A program made the position numbers and the translations under genes. From Marinobacter sediminum (GTDB lineage Bacteria > Pseudomonadota > Gammaproteobacteria > Pseudomonadales > Oleiphilaceae), in assembly GCF_023657445.1 (NCBI RefSeq), contig NZ_JAGTWY010000001.1, positions 2,046,001 through 2,110,000 of the forward strand: a stretch of DNA of 64,000 nucleotides. The letters are read 5' to 3'. Positions 58,508 through 64,000 of this stretch are shown in pieces; positions within the stretch are counted from its first letter, which is position 1; each line of letters starts with the position of its first letter. Under the pieces are notes generated by a model. The model did not search any database. It saw only the letters and a program-made list of their open reading frames with translations, and was not told where the DNA came from.

Positions 58508-59737
58508 ATGTCAAATACGTCTCTCGAAAAGAGCAAAATCCGGATCCTGCTGCTGGAAGGCGTGCATCAATCTGCCATTGATACCCTGAACGCTGCAGGC
58601 TACACCAACATCGAGTATCTGACTCACTCGCTGGCCGAGGAAGACCTGATTGAGAAGATTGCCGATGCGCACTTCGTAGGTCTTCGCTCGCGCACCCAGT
58701 TGACCGAGAAAGTATTTGAAGCTGCCAAGAAGCTTGTGGCAGTGGGATGCTTCTGCATCGGCACCAACCAGGTAGACCTGCAGGCTGCCACCCGCCGCGG
58801 TATCGCGGTTTTTAACGCACCCTTCTCTAACACCCGGAGTGTGGCCGAGCTGGTACTGGCTCAGGCGATCCTGCTCCTGCGTGGCGTTCCCGAGAAAAAT
58901 GCCAAAGCGCACCGTGGTGAATGGCTGAAGTCCGCCAAGGACAGCTATGAAATCCGCGGAAAAAAACTGGGCATCATTGGCTATGGCAACATTGGCACCC
59001 AGTTCAGTGTTCTGGCTGAAGGCCTGGGCATGGACGTTTATTTCTACGATGTGGTTTCCAAACTGCCCATCGGTAACGCCACCCAGGTAGGTACCATGCA
59101 GGAGCTGCTGAACATTGCCGACGTGGTGAGCCTGCATGTTCCGGAAACCCCGGCCACCAAGTATATGTTCAAGTCCGAGCAGCTGGCGCAAATGAAGCCG
59201 GGCTCTGTCTTGATGAACGCTTCCCGCGGCACCGTGGTCGACATCGACGCCCTGGCCGACGCTCTCGGGAGCGGTAAACTCCTGGGCGCCGCCATCGATG
59301 TGTTTCCGGTCGAGCCAAAGTCCAACAAAGAAGAATTCGTCTCTCCGCTGCGAGAGTTTGACAACGTTATCCTGACGCCTCACGTGGGCGGCTCCACCAT
59401 CGAAGCCCAGGAAAATATCGGTCGGGAAGTGGCAGAAAAGCTGGCGATGTACAGTGACAATGGCACCTCAGTCTCCTCTGTAAACTTCCCCGAAGTGGCC
59501 CTGCCCTCTCATCCGAACCAGCATCGCCTGCTGCACATTCATGAGAACGTACCAGGCGTAATGTCCGAGATTAACCAGGTGTTCTCAGAGAATGGCATCA
59601 ACGTTTGTGGCCAGTACCTCCAGACCAAGGAAGACATTGGTTATGTTGTGGTTGATGTGGACAAGGCCTACGGTGAGCTGGCACTTGAAAAGCTGCTCCA
59701 GGTAAAAGGCACAATTCGCTGCCGTGTGCTTTTCTGA
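58508..59737 (+). CDS. serA: D-3-phosphoglycerate dehydrogenase SerA
   Basis: SerA starts serine synthesis by oxidizing 3-phosphoglycerate. The 409-residue protein has the NAD motif LGIIGYGNIGTQFSVLAE, the catalytic Arg (RSRTQL and NASRGTVVD), Glu and His (PHVGGSTIEAQENIG), and a C-terminal ACT domain (PGVMSEINQVFSENGINV) for serine feedback. It has the E. coli length. It may also reduce 2-oxoglutarate to D-2-HG, which the divergent neighbour removes. A strong terminator follows. Confidence 0.96.
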   Translation: MSNTSLEKSKIRILLLEGVHQSAIDTLNAAGYTNIEYLTHSLAEEDLIEKIADAHFVGLRSRTQLTEKVFEAAKKLVAVGCFCIGTNQVDLQAATRRGIAVFNAPFSNTRSVAELVLAQAILLLRGVPEKNAKAHRGEWLKSAKDSYEIRGKKLGIIGYGNIGTQFSVLAEGLGMDVYFYDVVSKLPIGNATQVGTMQELLNIADVVSLHVPETPATKYMFKSEQLAQMKPGSVLMNASRGTVVDIDALADALGSGKLLGAAIDVFPVEPKSNKEEFVSPLREFDNVILTPHVGGSTIEAQENIGREVAEKLAMYSDNGTSVSSVNFPEVALPSHPNQHRLLHIHENVPGVMSEINQVFSENGINVCGQYLQTKEDIGYVVVDVDKAYGELALEKLLQVKGTIRCRVLF

Positions 59738-59752
59738 TCCGCACCCGCGATT

Positions 59753-59785
59753 AAAAAAACCGGAGCAGTCTGCTCCGGTTTTTTT
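59753..59785 (+). terminator. Terminator after serA
   Basis: A 15-bp perfect stem (59753-59767 with 59771-59785) encloses a 3-nt loop. The distal arm ends in seven T, and the proximal arm begins with seven A. It lies 15 nt past the serA stop and may work in both directions. Confidence 0.9.
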
Positions 59786-59944
59786 ATGCCCCGAACCTTA
59801 ATTGCCTTTCGGTCAAAACCTGTCCTGACAAAACCTTAATCTGCCCACGCCTTGATATTACGGCTGCTGAGTCCAGTTATTGCGTAGTACAGGAGTATTT
59901 TTTACCGCGCGTTAAATTTCAACGTGTCGCCAAAGGAGAGCACT

Positions 59945-60247
59945 ATGTCACTGAAAGATTCACTGCAGCAAAAGCTTGAGACTCAGACTGATGCCTGGCG
60001 CAAACAGGTCGACAAACTGAAGCAGGATGCCGAGACCCGAAAAGCCGAAGCGAAGGACGAGCAGGCGGAAGCCGAGATCCAGAAGCAGTTTTCGGAGAAA
60101 ATCCAGGATCTGGAGAACAACATCGATTCCGCCGTGAGCAAGCTGGCCGAAATCAGAGAATCGGGTGAAGACAAACTCTCGGGAATAAAAGATCAGATCG
60201 ACAGCTGGCTGTCAGACAACGACGACAGCAGCCGCCGACAAGGCTAG
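59945..60247 (+). CDS. Coiled-coil stress-response protein (sll1863-like)
   Basis: This 100-residue protein is almost entirely charged helix (MSLKDSLQQKLETQTDAWRKQ ... DQIDSWLSDNDDSSRRQG), with heptad spacing along most of its length and no signal peptide. It resembles small proteins named sll1863 family stress response proteins. The start at 59945 has AAGGAGAG 8 nt before it; an in-frame start 21 nt earlier overlaps that site. It is bracketed by two terminators, so it is expressed alone. Confidence 0.7.
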   Translation: MSLKDSLQQKLETQTDAWRKQVDKLKQDAETRKAEAKDEQAEAEIQKQFSEKIQDLENNIDSAVSKLAEIRESGEDKLSGIKDQIDSWLSDNDDSSRRQG

Positions 60248-60252
60248 GATAC

Positions 60253-60292
60253 AAAAAAGCGCCGTCACCTTCTGGTGGCGGCGCTTTTTTTT
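60253..60292 (+). terminator. Terminator after the coiled-coil gene
   Basis: An 11-bp stem with one G-T pair (GCGCCGTCACC 60259-60269 with GGTGGCGGCGC 60274-60284), flanked by A and T runs, ends in eight T. It starts 6 nt after the stop codon. Confidence 0.85.
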
Positions 60293-60321
60293 CGCCCCGG
60301 ACACGCCGGGCCACGGGCCAA

Positions 60322-60978
60322 TTACTGCATCGGCACCAGCGTCAGCTCAACGCGACGGTTCTGCTCACGTCCTGCAGGCGTATCGTTGGAAGCAGCAGGA
60401 TAGCGCTCGCCATAGCCAACGGCCCGGGTACGCTTGGGCTCAATCCCCTGGTTCAGCATGAAGTCCCGAACCGAGCTGGCCCGCTGTTCACTAAGGAGCT
60501 GGTTATAGCTATCGGAACCTGAGCTGTCAGTATGACCTTCAATCTGAATGATGGTCTTGTCATATTCCATCAGCACCAGTGATACCGATTCAAGGGTGCC
60601 GGAAAAGGATGGCTTGATGGAAGACTGGTTCAGATCAAAGGTGATATTGCCAGGCATTACCAGCTCAATCTGATCTCCATTACGGACCACACGCACACCG
60701 GTACCTTCCAGCTTACGGCGCAGTTCTGCTTCCTGCTTGTCCATGTAGTAACCGATACCACCGCCAATAGCTGCACCGCTGGCCGCACCGATCAGGGCAC
60801 CTTTGCCACGATCACTTTTACTGGAGGTTGCTGCCCCAATTGCTGCGCCGCCAATAGCACCGATAATACTACCCTTGGTAGCGCTTGAAGTTTTTTCCTC
60901 ACCCGTATACGGGTCATAGGTCATGCAACCACTCAGAGTGAACGTAGCAATCACAAACGCAAGAACTGTTTTCTTCAC
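60322..60978 (-). CDS. OmpA-family outer-membrane lipoprotein with glycine zipper (YiaD-like)
   Basis: This 218-residue lipoprotein has a signal ending LSGCMTYDP, a glycine-zipper pair (GSIIGAIGGAAIGAA and GALIGAASGAAIGGGIGYYMD) and a C-terminal OmpA peptidoglycan-binding domain (IQIEGHTDSSGSDSYNQLLSEQR; NRRVELTL). It should sit in the outer membrane and bind peptidoglycan. The GTG at 60978 is the start, because AGGAG lies 6 nt before it and the signal peptide begins there. It follows the hydrolase gene. Confidence 0.9.
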   Translation of the reverse strand: MKKTVLAFVIATFTLSGCMTYDPYTGEEKTSSATKGSIIGAIGGAAIGAATSSKSDRGKGALIGAASGAAIGGGIGYYMDKQEAELRRKLEGTGVRVVRNGDQIELVMPGNITFDLNQSSIKPSFSGTLESVSLVLMEYDKTIIQIEGHTDSSGSDSYNQLLSEQRASSVRDFMLNQGIEPKRTRAVGYGERYPAASNDTPAGREQNRRVELTLVPMQ

Positions 60979-60997
60979 AGCATTCTCCTGTACCTGG

Positions 60998-62029
60998 TTA
61001 TTCCCGGCATCCCTCTGCTTCCGCATAAGGCCGAGCCGTCTCATTCATGAATGTATCAATGATGGTATTGAATACCGTCGCCTGCAAATCCTGGGCTTCG
61101 TTCACCAGATGATGACGCCCGTCCGGAATTTTGAGCTCCTCCACAGAGGAAAATTTATTTCGGATTATCCGTAGATTGTGTTCCCAATCCACCGTCAGAT
61201 CTTTCTCGCCCTGAACAACCGTAACAGGAAAGTCCACCGGACGCGCAGATTCAATATGGGGCACCCACTTGCGCAATGCGCTGACCCAATCTACATGTAC
61301 TGCCCGGGCCTGCAGGGGATCATGATCCCGGAGAAACTGCAAAAAGCGGGTATCACCACTGTTTGCCCCAAAGACCCGACGCCAGCGGGTGAAAAATGGT
61401 TTCACCAGACTGTGTAAAATTTTAGCCCCCAGGAAACCCATGGGCCTTACCAGCGGCGCAAGCAGCACGACTTTCCGAAAGTCAGATGTGTCCCGGGAAT
61501 GATGATTGGACAACAAATAATCGATCAGGATTGCGCCTCCCGTACTCTGCCCTACGGCAAACCAGGGGTCCCTTACTTTTCCCTTCACATGCGCCATCAC
61601 ATCGGCGAGAACCCCCTGGTACTCCAGGAAACTGCCGATCGACGCCGGCGTTCCACTCGACAGCCCGTGCCCTGGCTGATCATAGGCAAGCACGTCAAAG
61701 CCGGCACCCAGACACCGGTCAATCAACTGACTGTAGAGTCCCACATGATCAAAGTACCCATGGAGAATAAAGACTGTTCCACGCTCACCGCAGGTGTCGG
61801 GCAACCGGTAATAATGCACCATAACCTGATGGCGTCCGGCCTCGACGTATCCCTGATGATAAGCCACATCCGGGTGTTCTACCCATAGATCCAGACCATA
61901 AAAACGGCAGTAGGCCACCATCTCATGACTCAAGTCCCGCTTGCAGGCAGGTTCGAAGGCTTCAAGCCGCTCAAGCAGGGAGTGTCTGTCCCAATCCGGA
62001 ATTTCTATGGTATCTGTTTTCCAGTACAC
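60998..62029 (-). CDS. Alpha/beta hydrolase, monoacylglycerol lipase-like
   Basis: This 343-residue hydrolase starts at a GTG (62029) without a clear ribosome site. The nucleophile elbow is GQSTGG, the oxyanion turn lies in FILHGYFDHVGLYS, and Asp and His occur in VVQGEKDLTVDW and DGRHHLVNE. It belongs to the serine aminopeptidase / monoglyceride lipase group. No signal peptide is seen, so it is probably cytoplasmic. It lies 19 nt before the OmpA-like lipoprotein gene and diverges from an esterase gene. Confidence 0.85.
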   Translation of the reverse strand: MYWKTDTIEIPDWDRHSLLERLEAFEPACKRDLSHEMVAYCRFYGLDLWVEHPDVAYHQGYVEAGRHQVMVHYYRLPDTCGERGTVFILHGYFDHVGLYSQLIDRCLGAGFDVLAYDQPGHGLSSGTPASIGSFLEYQGVLADVMAHVKGKVRDPWFAVGQSTGGAILIDYLLSNHHSRDTSDFRKVVLLAPLVRPMGFLGAKILHSLVKPFFTRWRRVFGANSGDTRFLQFLRDHDPLQARAVHVDWVSALRKWVPHIESARPVDFPVTVVQGEKDLTVDWEHNLRIIRNKFSSVEELKIPDGRHHLVNEAQDLQATVFNTIIDTFMNETARPYAEAEGCRE

Positions 62030-62107
62030 GTAGAGTTAAACGCCTGTCATGGTTGATGAATAAGTTTTTGAACTGCAATCCTAACCCATAGCGGGGGTAG
62101 AACACAG

Positions 62108-63001
62108 ATGCTGCAACAAGTTCTTGAGGCCACACTGCGCACGACCATGATGCGCCTGGTACGACCCTTCCTCACTCCGGCCGTCCCGGTGGCTCTTCAG
62201 AGAACGCTGATCACTCAGGCCTATCGCAGCTCCACGCCCCCCCGAGGCTGCCGGTTTGAAAGGGATACAATCTCCGGCGTCCCGGCAACACGCAGTACCT
62301 TTGGCGAAAACACCAATGGCGCGATCCTCTACCTACACGGTGGCGGCTATATTATCGGCTCGTCAAGCACCCACCGCGGCATCACTGGCCACCTTGCCAA
62401 AGTCAGCGGCTGTCAGGTCATTGTCCCGGATTACCGGCTGGCGCCGGAACACCCTTTTCCCGCCGCCCTGGACGATGCCGAAACCGTTTACATGGCATTA
62501 CTGGAACAGGGATTCCAGCCTGGACAGATTGCGGTCGCCGGCGACTCCGCCGGTGGCGGACTGAGCGTGGCCCTGGCCATGCGCCTGAGAGACAGGCAAG
62601 TGCCACTCCCCTCATCAATCACCGTCTTCTCACCCTGGATCGACCTGACCCAGCAGCAACTCTACTCTCCGGAGCGCGAGCCCGTGCTTCAGGCCCCGTG
62701 GACAGAGAAAGCTGCCAAGCTATACGCTGGCAGCGAATCACTCACCAACCCGCTGATTTCGCCGGCATTCGGAGATCTTACTAATTTGCCTCCGTTGCTA
62801 ATCCAGGTCGGCAGCGAAGAAATCCTTCTCAATGATGCCGAGCGCCTTGCCAGTTTAGCCAAACGGGACGACGTCCAGACAACCCTTGAGGTCTTTAACA
62901 GTCTCTGGCACGTGTTTCAGGTGCATAGCGGTCAGCTCGACCGGGCCACCGATGCCATTGCGGCGGCCGGCGCGCACATCAAACATCATCTGGCAGACTA
63001 A
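62108..63001 (+). CDS. Hormone-sensitive-lipase-family esterase (alpha/beta hydrolase)
   Basis: This 297-residue enzyme has the family IV signature [13 protein letters not shown] for the oxyanion hole, [12 protein letters not shown] for the nucleophile Ser, a later Asp in [16 protein letters not shown] and His in [10 protein letters not shown]. It should hydrolyse short- to medium-chain esters. The ribosome site is weak. It ends 23 nt inside the convergent GIY-YIG gene. Confidence 0.88.
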   Translation: MLQQVLEATLRTTMMRLVRPFLTPAVPVALQRTLITQAYRSSTPPRGCRFERDTISGVPATRSTFGENTNGAILYLHGGGYIIGSSSTHRGITGHLAKVSGCQVIVPDYRLAPEHPFPAALDDAETVYMALLEQGFQPGQIAVAGDSAGGGLSVALAMRLRDRQVPLPSSITVFSPWIDLTQQQLYSPEREPVLQAPWTEKAAKLYAGSESLTNPLISPAFGDLTNLPPLLIQVGSEEILLNDAERLASLAKRDDVQTTLEVFNSLWHVFQVHSGQLDRATDAIAAAGAHIKHHLAD

Positions 63002-63257
63002 GCTCCCCCCGGACCAGTGCCTCTTTGCGGGTACGTGGCCACTGCTTGATGTGCCATTCAAGACGTGATGCCCGGCTTCGATCGCCCACAGCCGACCGGA
63101 ACACCAGTTCCAGCGGGCCCTTCCCCCTGAGGCTTCGCGCCCCTTTCGGGGCACCGGTCTGGTGCTCGGCAAACCGGCGCTCCACGTCAGTGGTGATACC
63201 GGTATACAACGCACCTTTGACGGTCCGCACCATGTACACAGACCATTCAGGATTCAT
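62979..63257 (-). CDS. GIY-YIG nuclease-superfamily protein (UPF0213)
   Basis: This 92-residue protein starts [21 protein letters not shown], with the split GIY-YIG motif (VYMVRT and LYTGI), then RRFAEHQTG and [12 protein letters not shown]. It is a stand-alone UPF0213 member; a nuclease role is suspected but unproven. I start at 63257 because GGAG lies upstream and the motif follows at once. It is squeezed between two genes, overlapping the esterase by 23 nt and the EamA stop by 11 nt. Confidence 0.85.
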   Translation of the reverse strand: MNPEWSVYMVRTVKGALYTGITTDVERRFAEHQTGAPKGARSLRGKGPLELVFRSAVGDRSRASRLEWHIKQWPRTRKEALVRGELSLPDDV

Positions 63258-64000
63258 GGGCCAGCGCCTGCTCCCGATCATGCACCTTCTTCTGCTGCAG
63301 CCACAGGCCCGCCATAATCAACACCAGTCCAATGTAGGTGGAGGGCAGTATCTGCTCCCCCAGAATGAAGTAGATAAAGACCAGCGACAGGAACGGTGAG
63401 ATGAAGATCAGGTTACTGACCTTGGAAGTGTTTTCTGCCTTCTTCATAGCGTAGGACCAGAGAACAAAGGCAATGCCCATTTCAAATACGCCAACATAAA
63501 CCGCAGCAGCCAGCGAAGTGCCCGAGGGCAGACTAAAGCCTTCCGTCTGCCAACAAATCAATGCGATAACCGGGAGTCCAAACAGAAAGTTGAGGAACAA
63601 CCCCACCACCGGATCTCGCGTATCCCGCGTTGCAATGATCCAGTAGGAAGCCCATACCAGCGTACTGCCGATGGCGAGAGAAACCCCAAGAGGATCCGAG
63701 AAGCTTAGGGAGGTCACTGCTCCTCGGGTGGCAATAACCACCACGCCGGCATAGCAGACAAGTCCGGCGAGGATATCCAGTTTACGGAGACGCTGGCCAA
63801 GAAAAGGCACAGACAGGTAAGCCAGTACCAGGGCCCAGGTGTAATTCAGGGGCTGGGCCTCCTGGGCCGGCAAGCGATCGAACGCACCGAACAACACAAA
63901 ATAGTACAGGCAGGGGTTAATCAGGCCCATACCGAAAGACTGGGCATACTGTCGGCCACTGAGCGAAAAAACCAGGTGCCACCGGCGCTGGAATGCCAGA
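63247..64000 (-). CDS. EamA/DMT-family transporter (5' end outside window)
   Basis: The frame is open to the right edge, so the start is missing. The internal start at 63930 is not real, since the frame continues upstream through [15 protein letters not shown]. The visible part has about eight to nine hydrophobic helices and the EamA repeat features [19 protein letters not shown] and the final segment. It exports small metabolites or amino acids; the substrate is unknown. It overlaps the start of the GIY-YIG gene. Confidence 0.85.
   Translation of the reverse strand, partial: LAFQRRWHLVFSLSGRQYAQSFGMGLINPCLYYFVLFGAFDRLPAQEAQPLNYTWALVLAYLSVPFLGQRLRKLDILAGLVCYAGVVVIATRGAVTSLSFSDPLGVSLAIGSTLVWASYWIIATRDTRDPVVGLFLNFLFGLPVIALICWQTEGFSLPSGTSLAAAVYVGVFEMGIAFVLWSYAMKKAENTSKVSNLIFISPFLSLVFIYFILGEQILPSTYIGLVLIMAGLWLQQKKVHDREQALAHES

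Overview
The window looks like chromosomal DNA from a motile, aerobic marine gammaproteobacterium close to the pseudomonads and alteromonads. Marinobacter or a near relative is the best guess. The guess rests on Pseudomonas-type gene order, evenly high GC, a polar-type motAB pair, a FimX homologue and a terpene-degradation cluster. No rRNA, tRNA, CRISPR array, prophage or complete insertion sequence was found.

Positions 1-34.7 kb are a housekeeping block. The order hisZ, hflC, hflK, hflX, hfq, miaA, mutL, amiB, tsaE, nnr, queG, orn, rsgA, motB, motA, psd, PilZ-like gene, fimX, serB, parC ... parE follows, as I remember it, the PA4939-PA4967 region of P. aeruginosa. Two blocks interrupt it. 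The epmA-efp / epmB set modifies elongation factor P. A 27.3-32.7 kb stretch carries a small membrane protein, a chemoreceptor remnant, a YceI-cytochrome b561 pair, an EAL-domain protein and an SLC13-type transporter. The PilZ-like gene and fimX form a cyclic-di-GMP reading pair, and the former is preceded by a foldable RNA leader.

Positions 34.7-38 kb hold a lipoprotein subtilase and a PrcB-domain lipoprotein overlapping by 4 nt. They look like an envelope protease and its partner, comparable to the dentilisin complex of Treponema.

Positions 38.1-49.4 kb are a nearly complete acyclic terpene utilization (atu) cluster. A divergent TetR regulator is followed by atuA, B, C, D, E, F and an acyl-CoA synthetase (atuH-like). 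Together they would activate, dehydrogenate, carboxylate and hydrate citronellyl/geranyl-CoA-type intermediates.

Positions 49.4-64 kb mix metabolism and envelope genes: a quinone oxidoreductase, a membrane-anchored BLUF photoreceptor, a TRIC-type channel, a purine permease with apt, a fumarylacetoacetase-fold enzyme, an ABC1 kinase, a sirtuin lacking its zinc cysteines, D-2-hydroxyglutarate dehydrogenase divergent from serA, a coiled-coil stress protein, an OmpA-like lipoprotein, two alpha/beta hydrolases, a GIY-YIG protein and an EamA transporter that runs off the end.

The most unusual non-coding signal is a small family of intergenic palindromic elements at about 44.5, 49.4 and 56.1 kb. 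They share an inner core (consensus around ACGTCCMTGT, followed in two copies by CCATCCATGG). In each, the core is enclosed by outer arms that are complementary to each other but differ from locus to locus.
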